A program made the position numbers and the translations under genes. The notes below the pieces were generated by a model. That model worked only from the letters and a program-made list of their open reading frames with translations. It searched no databases and had not been told where the DNA came from. 42,820 nucleotides of DNA from CAIQJJ01 sp964606085 (GTDB taxonomy: Bacteria > Chloroflexota > Anaerolineae > Anaerolineales > UBA4823), in NCBI GenBank assembly GCA_964606085.1, contig CAZSFD010000046.1, positions 1 to 42,820 of the forward strand, given 5' to 3'. This document shows, piece by piece, positions 27,951 to 36,060 of the stretch. The first letter of the stretch is position 1. Each line of letters starts with the position of its first letter.

Positions 27951-27976
27951 AATTACCCTGGTAATTCAGATATAAT
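27951..27976 (+). promoter_or_regulatory. Promoter/operator of ctaA-ctaB
   Basis: A -10 TATAAT (27971-27976) lies 36 bases before ATG 28013. An inverted repeat AATTACC-CT-GGTAATT (27951-27966) occupies the spacer region and may be a regulator site. No consensus -35 is visible. Confidence 0.5.
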
Positions 27977-28012
27977 AGGGGGAAATACTACGATTTCCGG
28001 GGAGGAAGTCTA

Positions 28013-28789
28013 ATGCCTACATTCACACCCATTCACCTGCAATTTCGTTCACCCTTTGCGCGGCTTTCGCTGCTGACCCTGGCCGCCCTGGCTGCCCTGA
28101 CCGCCAGCGGGAGCATCGTCGGCCAGGGGGATTGCCTGACATGGCCGCTGTGCGCACCTGCCACCACTGCCGGGTGGCTCAGCCTGCTACACCGCGGCCT
28201 CGTCCTCGGCGCGGCGCTGCTGTTGACGGCCTTGCTCATCCAGGCCTGGCGCACCCAACGCTCGCAGACCACCATCCTGGTCGCGACCACCGCGGCAGGC
28301 GTGCTGTTTCTCGCCCAGGCATTGTTGGGGGCCAAACTCGTCCAGGGCTTTCCGGCCTACTTGGTGATCATTCACCAGGCCACGGCGCTGGCGGTGTGGG
28401 CGGCGCTGATCCTCACCGCCCTGGCCGCCGGGCTGGCCGGGCGCAACGCCGCCGAGGAGGCCGCCGAAGCCGAGGCATTCGGTCAACGCCACGGCATGGC
28501 GCGCGACCTGCTGCTGCTGACCAAGCCCATCGTGGTAGCGTTGCTGCTCGTCACCACCTACGCCGGCATGGTCATCGGCGGACGCGCCTGGCCGACCTGG
28601 GATTTGACGTTGTGGACGCTGCTGGGCGGCTTTTTGGCCGCCGGCGGTTCAGGGGCGATCAACCAATACATTGACCGCACTGATGATGGTCAGATGCAGC
28701 GCACACAAAAGCGCCCCATTCCGGCGGGCCGCCTGACCCCCGGCGAGGGGCTGGCCTTTGGCGTGGCGGCGGCGCTGCTCTCGTTTTAA
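28013..28789 (+). CDS. ctaA-ctaB: CtaA-like (heme A synthase) domain fused to start of heme O synthase; ends at in-frame TAA
   Basis: 258 residues. Residues about 15-140 form a four-helix, half-size CtaA/COX15 bundle with heme-ligand motifs LHRG and IHQ and the loop cysteine pair GDCLTWPLC. Residues about 160-258 begin a UbiA prenyltransferase with the diphosphate-binding motif NQYIDRTDDGQMQRTQKRPIP of CtaB (heme O synthase). Together they convert heme B to heme O and on to heme A for aa3-type cytochrome oxidase. The frame stops at TAA (28787-28789) and resumes in the same frame at 28790, so the intact gene would be 28013-29347. SD GGAGG before ATG 28013. Confidence 0.85.
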   Translation: MPTFTPIHLQFRSPFARLSLLTLAALAALTASGSIVGQGDCLTWPLCAPATTAGWLSLLHRGLVLGAALLLTALLIQAWRTQRSQTTILVATTAAGVLFLAQALLGAKLVQGFPAYLVIIHQATALAVWAALILTALAAGLAGRNAAEEAAEAEAFGQRHGMARDLLLLTKPIVVALLLVTTYAGMVIGGRAWPTWDLTLWTLLGGFLAAGGSGAINQYIDRTDDGQMQRTQKRPIPAGRLTPGEGLAFGVAAALLSF

Positions 28790-28792
28790 CTG

Positions 28793-29347
28793 ATGGTGGC
28801 GTTCGTCAACCTGCCTGCTGCTTTGCTCACCCTGGCAGGTATTTTCTACTACGTGGTGCTGTACAGCCTGATTTTGAAGAAAACGACCGTGCAGAACATC
28901 GTCATTGGCGGCGGGGCCGGGGCCATTCCGCCGCTGGTGGGCTGGGCAGCGGCCACTGGCGGGCTAAATGTGCCGTCGCTGTTCCTGTTTGCCATCGTCT
29001 TCCTGTGGACGCCGCCGCACTTCTGGGCGCTGGCGCTCGTCCGCCGCCACGATTACGCCCGCGCGGGCGTACCCATGCTGCCGGTGGTGCGCGGCGAAAA
29101 AGAAACGCAGCGCCAGATTTTGATCTACACCCTCGAACTGGTGGCGCTGACGCTGCTGCTGCCGGTCTTTGGCCTGGGCGGGGGCATTTATTTCATTGGG
29201 GCGGGGCTGTTGGGGTTGTGGCTGATCTCAGCCGCCTGGAAGGTGTGGAAACAGGGCGGCAACAAGCTGGCCTGGAAGATGTACCGCTATTCCAGCATGT
29301 ATCTGGCGTTTTTGTTTGTGGTGTTGATGGTGGATGCATTGATATAG
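28793..29347 (+). CDS. ctaB: Heme O synthase (CtaB), C-terminal part after in-frame stop
   Basis: 184 residues in the same frame as the preceding ORF, separated only by TAA and CTG. It has the rest of the UbiA helices and the second motif region GAIPPLVGWAAATGG, LWTPPHFWALALVRRHDY and the LPVVRGEKET segment of CtaB. It cannot work alone because the first Asp-rich motif lies before the stop. There is no SD near ATG 28793. Confidence 0.82.
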   Translation: MVAFVNLPAALLTLAGIFYYVVLYSLILKKTTVQNIVIGGGAGAIPPLVGWAAATGGLNVPSLFLFAIVFLWTPPHFWALALVRRHDYARAGVPMLPVVRGEKETQRQILIYTLELVALTLLLPVFGLGGGIYFIGAGLLGLWLISAAWKVWKQGGNKLAWKMYRYSSMYLAFLFVVLMVDALI

Positions 29348-29367
29348 CGGGATGCGATTGGGGAGTG

Positions 29368-29413
29368 TTTTATTTGAGATTACCCAGGGCGTAAGTGGAA
29401 ACTACGCGCCCCA
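29368..29413. terminator. Possible hairpin between convergent ctaB and cruF
   Basis: GGGCGTAAGT (29388-29397) and ACTACGCGCCC (29400-29411) form an imperfect stem in the 84-base convergent gap. Flanking T-rich stretch GTTTTATTT (29367-29375) lies on the other side. Weak. Confidence 0.35.
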
Positions 29414-29431
29414 ATGATGGGATAAGCAACA

Positions 29432-30199
29432 TTAAGGGGAGCGAAGAGCAAGCAGGATGAAGAGGCCCATGCCCAAAAAGCCGACCAGGGCCGGGCCGGG
29501 GAGACCCCAGAAGAAGAGCTGGCCGATGGTTTGCAGCAGCCAGGTGAGGATATAGATGGCGGTGAGCGGGACGATGGGCAGGTTCTTGGGGCGGACGAGG
29601 GCGGTCATCAGGCCAGAAACGAGCAGCCAGCCGAGGTAATTCGTCCACGGGATGCCGAAGTAGCCGCCAGGTTGCGCCCAACGCCAGAAATCCCAGGCCA
29701 CCATTTGCGGGTCGAGGAACAAATCCCAGGCGGTGAAGGCGAGGGCCGAAATGGCGATGAAGGCAATCCGCAGGCGGCCGGCGGTGATGCGTTCGGCCAC
29801 GGCCCAGGCGGGCGGCAGCATCATCAGCCAGGCCAGCGGGATCAGCAGCGGCACGCCGCCCAATTGCGGCTGCAAGACCGGGGTGTAGTGATAGGCCCCA
29901 AAAGGAAAACCCGTCTGGCTGCCCACAAACTCAGCCAGCCAGGCCAGACCGATCACGGTCACCGCCAGGCGCAGCGTTGGCAGCCAACCCCACGCCTGCA
30001 CGAGTACAGCCAGCACCACCGCCACCTGCACGATCACGCCAAAGACAATCCCCTGCTGCAAGGCGGCGTCGCCAAGCGTCCAGCGCACGATGGGCAGCGC
30101 GATCATCGTCAGCAGCCAGGCGGCCACCAGCAATGCGCCGGGGTAGCCGAGCGCCAGGCGGCCTTGCTGCAGGATAGCTTGCGAGAAACGCGCCATCAT
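29432..30199 (-). CDS. cruF: CruF-like carotenoid hydratase (DUF422)
   Basis: 255 residues, about seven transmembrane helices. The family motifs FGAYHYTPVLQPQLGGVPLLIPLAW and TAWDLFLDPQMV match the DUF422 carotenoid biosynthesis family (CruF; PF04240), which hydrates the psi end of monocyclic carotenes at the 1,2 double bond. It is the last gene of the crt operon and its ATGATG overlaps the stop of the gene before it. With a lycopene cyclase in the same operon, a monocyclic hydroxylated carotenoid is a likely product, by analogy with the myxoxanthophyll route. Confidence 0.83.
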   Translation of the reverse strand: MMARFSQAILQQGRLALGYPGALLVAAWLLTMIALPIVRWTLGDAALQQGIVFGVIVQVAVVLAVLVQAWGWLPTLRLAVTVIGLAWLAEFVGSQTGFPFGAYHYTPVLQPQLGGVPLLIPLAWLMMLPPAWAVAERITAGRLRIAFIAISALAFTAWDLFLDPQMVAWDFWRWAQPGGYFGIPWTNYLGWLLVSGLMTALVRPKNLPIVPLTAIYILTWLLQTIGQLFFWGLPGPALVGFLGMGLFILLALRSP

Positions 30200-31152
30200 T
30201 TCCCCAGCAAGCGCGCCAGGTTGCCATGCACTTCCAGCCCGGCATGGCGGCCCGTTTGGTGAAAGAGAACCTGGCCGCCGCGGGTGGAAAGGCGGGTTTC
30301 GAGCGTGGCGCTGAGGGTTTCATCCACCCGGCGGCCCATATCGTGGCGGGAGGGGCCTTTCAGCGGGGCGGAATCGGCGCGGCGGGCAGTGACTTCGAGG
30401 CGGTGCTGACGGTCAGCCAGGGCCAGCGTGACGTGGTCGTCGGCGATGGTCAGCGCTTCGATGCGTGCGCCGGTGTAGGTGGCAAAGCGGTATAGACGGC
30501 CTTCCAGCCACAGGCCGAGGATGAAGCCGCGGAAGGCGCTGCCCAACCAGGGGATGATCGCCACCGACCCGGTGAGACACACACCCGGCTGCTCGAAATG
30601 ATTGCTTTGAAACCAGGTGTACGCTTCAGGGAAGGCCTGTCCCCAGTCTTTCTCGATGTAGCCGCGCCCGCCGGTAAAATCCCAGGTTTCGCCGTTAACT
30701 TCGAGGCTGCCCGTCAGCGAGTGATCGAAACTCAGCACGCCGTGATAGCATTCCATGCGCGGCACCCAGGCGAACCAGCCCATCACGCCCGGCGAAGTCC
30801 ACGTCACCGGCCAGGGGTTGAGCGGGCCAAACTGCACCTGGCCGCGGATGCGGGTGGCGGGAGCGCCGAGTTCGATGGCGATGCCGCGTTGGCTGAAACG
30901 GCTGCCACCCACGCCCAGGTCGAACTGGCCCGCCACAGCGTCGAAGGCGGCCAGCGGGAAGGTGATGTAATCGGAGCGCGCCAGGCTGCCTTCCAACACC
31001 TGCACAAAGGCGTGGCCGTCTGCGCCGAGGAACACGCCGGGGATGAGGGCCAGCTTGCGCGTTTCGTCGGCGCTGATCAGCTTGAAGTACCAGCCTTCAA
31101 AGAATGGCGGGCGTTGGCGAGAGCCGTGGTAGGGGGCGGGGAGGGGGGGCAT
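30196..31152 (-). CDS. Tocopherol-cyclase-like (calycin fold) protein
   Basis: 318 residues from ATG 31152; longer in-frame ORF sequence (to 31464) runs antisense to nothing useful and overlaps the DUF6992 gene out of frame. The motif FFEGWYFKLI near residue 18, IPGVFLG with AFVQVLEG, and GYIEKDWGQAFPEAYTWFQSNHF match tocopherol cyclase (PF14249). In plants and cyanobacteria the family closes the chromanol ring; here, inside a crt operon, a carotenoid end-group or storage-related role is an inference. The start lacks a clear SD and the first codons are C-rich low complexity, so the true start may differ by a few residues. Confidence 0.75.
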   Translation of the reverse strand: MPPLPAPYHGSRQRPPFFEGWYFKLISADETRKLALIPGVFLGADGHAFVQVLEGSLARSDYITFPLAAFDAVAGQFDLGVGGSRFSQRGIAIELGAPATRIRGQVQFGPLNPWPVTWTSPGVMGWFAWVPRMECYHGVLSFDHSLTGSLEVNGETWDFTGGRGYIEKDWGQAFPEAYTWFQSNHFEQPGVCLTGSVAIIPWLGSAFRGFILGLWLEGRLYRFATYTGARIEALTIADDHVTLALADRQHRLEVTARRADSAPLKGPSRHDMGRRVDETLSATLETRLSTRGGQVLFHQTGRHAGLEVHGNLARLLGK

Positions 31153-31189
31153 GGGGGCAAGGGGCAAGTAGCAGGGGGCAGGGAAGAGG

Positions 31190-31621
31190 TTAGCGGGTGA
31201 GGCGAAGGGTGTGGAGGAGGTCGAAGACGAAGAGGAAAGCGCCCTGGATGAGGATGCCCAGGCCGCTGCCGCGGGCGAGGCGGTTGCTTTGGCCTTTGGT
31301 GCGTTCGAGCCACACACCGCCGAGGATGTACAACACGTCGAGGCCGGTGTTGAGGGCCAGCAGGCGGCGCAGGTTGGCGGTCTCGGCGGCGGTGATGGCG
31401 GGGTCGGTGGGATCGGGCAGGGCAGCCAGGCGTTTTTGGGCAGCTTGCCTGCCACCGAGGGCAATCAGGGCATCAATGAAGCCCCAGCCGATGAACTGTG
31501 CGCCGATGCCGCGCAGCAGGCCATCACGAAAGACGGTCAGCAGCGCGCCGGAGATGATGCTGAAAATGCTCCAGGCCAGCAGGCGGCGGGTGAGGGCGGT
31601 TTGGAAGTGCCAGATGTTCAT
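31190..31621 (-). CDS. DUF6992-like membrane protein
   Basis: 143 residues with four predicted membrane helices (about 14-32, 40-56, 90-104 and 115-137). Family assignment to DUF6992 rests on length, topology and the repeated WGFIDALIALGG and LNTGLDVLYILGGVWL segments, which look like two halves of a duplication. The start overlaps the lycopene cyclase stop (ATGA at 31621-31618), so it is coupled to it. Function unknown; the context points to carotenoid metabolism. Confidence 0.7.
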   Translation of the reverse strand: MNIWHFQTALTRRLLAWSIFSIISGALLTVFRDGLLRGIGAQFIGWGFIDALIALGGRQAAQKRLAALPDPTDPAITAAETANLRRLLALNTGLDVLYILGGVWLERTKGQSNRLARGSGLGILIQGAFLFVFDLLHTLRLTR

Positions 31622-32451
31622 GAGGTAGTCTCCTGGTCAGCCAGTCGAGTGGTCGGTTGGCGGCGCAGGGCGGCCAGTTGGGTCAGCCAGCCGCGGGCGC
31701 GTGCCTGGGTGTAGGCCGAGAGGACGAGGGTGACGCCGAAGGTCAGCAGGGTGTTGGTGACGAGGAAGAAGAGAAATTCTTCCAGGGGAAGCACGCCGCC
31801 GAGATAAATTTGCAGCGATTGGGCCGGGTCAATCGTCCAGATGCCGTCGCCGATGGCGAGAAAATCGGCCGCGGCCAGATAGAGTGTCAGCGAGGCCAGC
31901 GCCGCGCCCACCACGGCGCGATGCCGCCACAACACATCGGCACCAACGATGATTTGCATCATGATCGGCGGGATGGCCCACAGCAGGATCAGGCCAAGAT
32001 AGGTAAATTGCGGCCCGCCATAGGCAAAGAACGCCGCCATGATCAGCCACGCCAGACCGAGCAGGGCCGTCGAAATCCAACGGACACGCCAGGCCCGCGG
32101 CAGGGGGCGCTCATCCACCGGCAAGCGGCGCGCCAGCCACAACCACCACATCCCCGCCAGCAGGCTTTGCAGCACGAAAAAGGTGTATTCCTCGATGGGA
32201 ACCCAGCCGAGGGTCAGGCCGACCACCCGTTCGGGCGGATACCACCAGACATTGGTGGCGACGAGGTAGTTATCCCAGGGGGTGGTGTAAATGACGGCCA
32301 CCAGCATGTGGGCGAGCAATACCCAGCGGACGGGGATGGTTTGGAAGGCGGCCGGCAGCGGCTTTTGGCGGCGCACGTCACGCCAGGTGAGGACGGCCAT
32401 GATGAGCAAGGGGATGAGTAAGAAGATGGCGAGGAAACCAAAGTAGGTCAT
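31618..32451 (-). CDS. Lycopene cyclase, fused CrtYc-CrtYd type
   Basis: 277 residues, about seven membrane helices, with two homologous halves. Each carries the acidic motif of this membrane cyclase family: VPIEEYTFFVLQS near residue 83 and LPLEEFLFFLVTN near 226. The fused c-d form turns psi ends of lycopene into beta rings and is found in haloarchaea, Actinobacteria and Bacteroidetes. It follows crtB by 40 bases, in which palindrome copy 5 lies. Confidence 0.88.
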   Translation of the reverse strand: MTYFGFLAIFLLIPLLIMAVLTWRDVRRQKPLPAAFQTIPVRWVLLAHMLVAVIYTTPWDNYLVATNVWWYPPERVVGLTLGWVPIEEYTFFVLQSLLAGMWWLWLARRLPVDERPLPRAWRVRWISTALLGLAWLIMAAFFAYGGPQFTYLGLILLWAIPPIMMQIIVGADVLWRHRAVVGAALASLTLYLAAADFLAIGDGIWTIDPAQSLQIYLGGVLPLEEFLFFLVTNTLLTFGVTLVLSAYTQARARGWLTQLAALRRQPTTRLADQETTS

Positions 32452-32472
32452 AAGAAACCTTTCATCAAGCAG

Positions 32473-32490
32473 GGCAAAATGAATTTTGCC
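32473..32490. repeat. Short palindrome, copy 5 of dispersed family
   Basis: GGCAAAAT-GA-ATTTTGCC, perfect 8-base arms with a GA centre as in copy 4, directly after the crtB stop codon. Confidence 0.88.
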
Positions 32491-33471
32491 TTACCGGGTG
32501 GCCCACCACACGCCCAGCAGGCGGCGCAGCTTGCCGAACGTGCCGATGTGGGCGCGGCGGGTGAAGTTGTCGTAATCGTGATCTTCGATGTCGTCGAGGA
32601 TGGCGCGGTAGAGTTGGGCAGCAGCAGCGATGGCGAAGCGCCCGTCGCGATCCAACATGCGGATGCCCGGCCATGATTCGTTGTACAGGCGGCGGGTGCG
32701 TTCGATCTGGAAGCGCATGAACTCGCGCCAGCGCTCATCCACGCGCCCGGCGGCAATGTCACTTTCGCCCAGGCCAAAGGCGGCCAGTTCTTGCTGCGGC
32801 AGGTACAGGCGGCCATTGCGCCAGTCTTCGCCCACGTCGCGCAGGATATTGGTCATTTGCAGGGCCACGCCCAGCCGGATGGCGTAAGGGATGGCCTCCG
32901 GCCCGGTGTAGCCGATGATGTGCATGGACATCAGGCCAACGGTGGAGGCCACCCGATAGCAGTATTCGGCCAGGTCGTCGAAGGTTTCGTAGCGCACACA
33001 TTCCAGGTCAGCCGCCACGCCTTCGATAAGCTGTTGGGCGTAGAGCAGCGGCACGCGAAAACGGTAGCGCGTGTCCGTCCAGGCCAGCACGGTCAGCGCA
33101 TCTTGATCGTCGAGAGCGGCTTGTTCGGTGAGCGGCTGCGGGTTGAGGGCGCGGCGACGCCAGGCTTCGAGGGCGGGGCGAGCGTCGCCGAGGGCGTGGT
33201 CTACCAGGTCGTCGCTGGTGCGGCAGAAGGCGTAGAGGGCGCGGGCGGCGCGGCGCTTGGCTTCGGGCAGCAGCCCCGAGGCCAGGTGAAACGTGCGGCT
33301 GTGAAAGGCGGTGACGCTTTCGCAGTAACGGTAGGCCCGGTCGAGCAATCCGGGGTTCTCGAACTGCGCCAAAACGCCTCCCATGCTGCGCAACGCCTGA
33401 TGTGCTTGCAGTGAGGCGAATTGGGCTTGATCGAGCAATTTGGCTTCCCAGGCGTAGGCTTCGACGGTCAT
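32491..33471 (-). CDS. crtB: Phytoene synthase
   Basis: 326 residues from ATG 33471, selected because AAAGGA lies 9 bases upstream; further ATGs at 33489 and 33501 are possible. The trans-isoprenyl diphosphate synthase fold shows both Asp-rich motifs: DDLVDH near residue 90 and DVGEDWRNGRLYLP near 215. It joins two geranylgeranyl diphosphates into phytoene, the first step for CrtI. It follows crtI in the operon. Its nearest alternative, squalene/dehydrosqualene synthase, is less likely next to crtI. Confidence 0.92.
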   Translation of the reverse strand: MTVEAYAWEAKLLDQAQFASLQAHQALRSMGGVLAQFENPGLLDRAYRYCESVTAFHSRTFHLASGLLPEAKRRAARALYAFCRTSDDLVDHALGDARPALEAWRRRALNPQPLTEQAALDDQDALTVLAWTDTRYRFRVPLLYAQQLIEGVAADLECVRYETFDDLAEYCYRVASTVGLMSMHIIGYTGPEAIPYAIRLGVALQMTNILRDVGEDWRNGRLYLPQQELAAFGLGESDIAAGRVDERWREFMRFQIERTRRLYNESWPGIRMLDRDGRFAIAAAAQLYRAILDDIEDHDYDNFTRRAHIGTFGKLRRLLGVWWATR

Positions 33472-33511
33472 GGCGGGCTTTCCTTTCATGGGCAGGATCA
33501 TCCTGCGTTGT

Positions 33512-35050
33512 TTATGCGCCGCCCATCGCTGGCGATAAGGAGACCAGCGAACGCGGCTCGGCGGGCATGTCTTTCAGAATGCGTTCGGTTACCAGTTTGG
33601 CTGAGAGCAGCACGATGGGTACGCCGGTGCCAGGATGTGTGCTGGCGCCAACGAAATACAGGTTGGCATAGCGTGGGTGGCGGTTGTGCGGGCGCAGATA
33701 GCCCACTTGCATGAAGTTGTGGCTCAGGCCAAAGGCGGCGCCTTTGGCAAGATTGTAATGCTTTTGATAGTACGCCGGGCCCCATTTGGCTTCAAAGGTG
33801 ATGCGGGCGGCCAGATCGTCCAGGCCCATTTGCGCCAGGCGACCCAGCACAAACGTCTTCGCCCGTTCTTCGAGGGCGGGCCAATCTTGCTTTTGCCTGC
33901 CATCCAGGTGGCCCACCGGCACCAGCGCCATCAGGCCGTCGCCATCTGCCGGGGCAAAGCTGGCGTCCGAGCGGGATGGGGCGTTGATATAAAAGGACGG
34001 TTCCGCAGGCAGGGTCAGGTCTTTGAAAATGGCGTCGAAGGAGCTTTTGTAGCGGTGATCAGACAAAAATACGTTGTGATGCAGCAAATCGGCTGAGCGC
34101 TCCCCTTTCAAGCCCCAGTAGAACATCAGGCTCGACGAGGTGNNNNNNNNNNTGCCCGCCAGCTTTTGCGCCGTACCATCGTCGGGCAGCAGGTCGGCGT
34201 AGACGTAGGGCAAGTCGGCGTTGGCGATGACGATATCGGCCGCCACGCGTTCGCCTGTTTTCAGGGTAACGCCCGCCGCGCGGCCGCTTTCGATGTTAAT
34301 CTGCGCGACCGGCGCATTGTATTGAAAGATCACACCCAGGCCGCGCACAATCGCTTCCAGGCTCTTGACCACTTCATAGAAGCCGCCTTTCGGCAGCCAG
34401 ACGCCTTCGGCCAGTTCGGTGTATTGGAGCAGGCTGTAGGTGGCCGGGGCATCGTAGGGGCTGAGGCCGAGATACATATTTTGGCAGGAAAACGCCGCCC
34501 GCAAGCGCTGGTCACGGAAGTATTTGGCCGTGTTATCGGCGTGTTTTTGCAGGGGTTTCAACTGCCACATCATCGGCAGGTTTCCCAGGTTGATAAAGTC
34601 CGTCAGGCGGGTAAAGTTGCGCCCGACGAATTTTTGCAGCGAAACGTTGTAATGGCGGTAGCCTTCGGCCAGGAATTGCAGGTAGCGCTCGAACGAACCC
34701 GGCTCCAGGGCATCCAGTTGTTGGCGCATCTGCACCAGGTCGGAGGTGATGTCGAGATGTGCGCCATCGTGGAAGTGAACGCGGTAGGTCGGGTCAATGC
34801 GGATCAGGTCGAGGTGCGCCTCCATACGCTCACCGAGGGCGGCATACGTCTCGGCGAAAACCGGCGGCATCAAGAACAAGGTCGGCCCGGCGTCAAAGCG
34901 GAATCCATCTTTTTCGATCACGTCCACCCGTCCGCCTGGCCTGCTGTTCTTTTCAAACACCAACACCTTATATCCGGCGCGCGCCAGCCTGCCCGCCGCG
35001 GCCATCCCACCCATACCAGCCCCGATAACAATAGCAGTTCTTTGATTCAT
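33512..35050 (-). CDS. crtI: Phytoene desaturase (contains 10-base N gap)
   Basis: 512 codons including about 3 unknown ones at 34143-34152. FAD-binding motif VIGAGMGGMAAAGRLARAGY near the N-terminus, PGGR at 38-41, and the C-terminal FVGASTHPGTGVPIVLLSAKL are typical of CrtI, which introduces double bonds into phytoene to give lycopene. ATG 35050 has AAGGAG 8 bases upstream. It opens the crt operon under a consensus promoter. The frame is kept across the N run, and the sequence on either side (AG / TSSSLMFYWGL) fits the family, so the gap size may be right by chance or estimate. Confidence 0.92.
   Translation of the reverse strand: MNQRTAIVIGAGMGGMAAAGRLARAGYKVLVFEKNSRPGGRVDVIEKDGFRFDAGPTLFLMPPVFAETYAALGERMEAHLDLIRIDPTYRVHFHDGAHLDITSDLVQMRQQLDALEPGSFERYLQFLAEGYRHYNVSLQKFVGRNFTRLTDFINLGNLPMMWQLKPLQKHADNTAKYFRDQRLRAAFSCQNMYLGLSPYDAPATYSLLQYTELAEGVWLPKGGFYEVVKSLEAIVRGLGVIFQYNAPVAQINIESGRAAGVTLKTGERVAADIVIANADLPYVYADLLPDDGTAQKLAGXXXXTSSSLMFYWGLKGERSADLLHHNVFLSDHRYKSSFDAIFKDLTLPAEPSFYINAPSRSDASFAPADGDGLMALVPVGHLDGRQKQDWPALEERAKTFVLGRLAQMGLDDLAARITFEAKWGPAYYQKHYNLAKGAAFGLSHNFMQVGYLRPHNRHPRYANLYFVGASTHPGTGVPIVLLSAKLVTERILKDMPAEPRSLVSLSPAMGGA
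34143..34152. other. Assembly gap of 10 N
   Basis: Ten undetermined bases inside crtI. Their number keeps the reading frame but may be only an estimate. Confidence 0.99.
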
Positions 35051-35083
35051 GTGGCTCTCCTTTATCCTTCAGAATATATCCAG

Positions 35084-35112
35084 ATTATAATAAAGTGTAA
35101 ATATAATGTCAA
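35084..35112 (-). promoter_or_regulatory. Full-consensus promoter of crt operon
   Basis: On the minus strand TTGACA (35112-35107) and TATAAT (35089-35084) are separated by 17 bases: a perfect sigma-70/SigA consensus, 34 bases before the crtI ATG. The spacer is very AT-rich (TTATATTTACACTTTAT). Such a strong promoter suggests either high expression or tight repression by a site I cannot identify. Confidence 0.85.
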
Positions 35113-35175
35113 GCATTTGTATAGTTTTTGCGTAACAGAACCCTGGGATGTCTCAAAGAATGCCAAAAAACGCAC

Positions 35176-35205
35176 TTGACACAGAACGAATGTTCGTGAT
35201 ATGAT
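35176..35205 (+). promoter_or_regulatory. lexA promoter with LexA box in the spacer
   Basis: TTGACA (35176-35181) and TATGAT (35200-35205) are 18 bases apart, and the spacer holds GAACGAATGTTC (35184-35195), an exact GAAC-N4-GTTC LexA (Cheo-type) operator. LexA bound there would block RNA polymerase, as expected for self-repression. Confidence 0.88.
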
Positions 35206-35271
35206 TATTTCTAGCACAAATGGACGATTTATCCAAATGTGATGGGTCAAAACCCAAAAGGAGCGAATAGG

Positions 35272-36003
35272 ATGATGAGCAGACGCCGCACCCCTGGTTT
35301 GAATGAAAAGCACCGCAAGGTGCTCAATTTCATGGAAAAGTTTGTCGAAAATAACCAATACCCTCCCACCGTACGCGAAATTTGTGATGGGGCAAATTTG
35401 TCCTCGACCTCGGTGGTCAACTACTATCTCAACCAGCTTGAAGAAATGGGCTACATCGCCCGCGACCAGCACATTTCGCGCGGCATACGCCTGGTCAAAG
35501 ATGCTGCCGGGCTTTCCTTCGGGCAGACCATCGGGCAGGCCGTACAAACTGCCCAAACCGCCGTGGAAGAACTGCTGCGCATCCCCGTAGTCGGGCGCAT
35601 CTTCGCCAGCAACCCGGTGCCCATCCCGGCTTCCGACTTCGCCTACATGGACGCCGAACACATGGTGGACATCGCCCGCAGCATGTTGCCCGCCCGCGAA
35701 AAAGTCGGCGACCTGTTCGCCCTCGAGGTCTCTGGCGACTCGATGATTGACGCCATGATCAACGAAGGCGATATTGTGATCATGAAACCTGCCCGCGACG
35801 CCCGCAACGGCGAAATGGTCGCCGTATGGCTGAACGACCGCGACGAAACCACCCTCAAATACTTCTACCGCGAAAACGGCAAAATCCGCCTGCAACCAGC
35901 CAACCCCACCATGAAACCGATCTACGTGGACAACCCCGCCGCCGTACAAATCCAGGGCAAGGTGGTGATGGTGGTGCGCCGGGTTGAGACGCCGGTCGGC
36001 TGA
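35272..36003 (+). CDS. lexA: LexA repressor (SOS response)
   Basis: 243 residues from ATG 35272, which follows AAGGAG by 8 bases. N-terminal winged HTH (about 15-75, PPTVREICDGANLSSTSVVNYYL), a linker with the cleavage region VVGRIFASNPVP, and the S24 peptidase domain with Ser157 (SGDSMID) and Lys196 (TLKYF). The scissile bond would be Ala112-Ser113 in place of the usual Ala-Gly. It represses DNA-damage genes until RecA prompts self-cleavage. The box in its promoter indicates autoregulation. It is divergent from the crt operon. Confidence 0.93.
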   Translation: MMSRRRTPGLNEKHRKVLNFMEKFVENNQYPPTVREICDGANLSSTSVVNYYLNQLEEMGYIARDQHISRGIRLVKDAAGLSFGQTIGQAVQTAQTAVEELLRIPVVGRIFASNPVPIPASDFAYMDAEHMVDIARSMLPAREKVGDLFALEVSGDSMIDAMINEGDIVIMKPARDARNGEMVAVWLNDRDETTLKYFYRENGKIRLQPANPTMKPIYVDNPAAVQIQGKVVMVVRRVETPVG

Positions 36004-36017
36004 CACTTCCTGATCTC

Positions 36018-36056
36018 AAAAAAAAGCGGGCAGATGCTTCACCATCTGCCCGCTTT
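36018..36056. terminator. Bidirectional rho-independent terminator
   Basis: A 14-bp stem AAAGCGGGCAGATG (36023-36036) / CATCTGCCCGCTTT (36043-36056) lies between the convergent lexA and lamin-tail genes. An eight-base A run (36018-36025) gives a T tail for minus-strand transcripts; the plus strand has TTTGCATTT. Confidence 0.88.
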
Positions 36057-36060
36057 GCAT

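Noticed and set aside
31153..31464. N-terminal extension of the tocopherol-cyclase-like ORF
   Set aside because: Pro/Ser/Ala-rich and out of frame over the well-formed DUF6992 gene; family similarity starts only after 31152.
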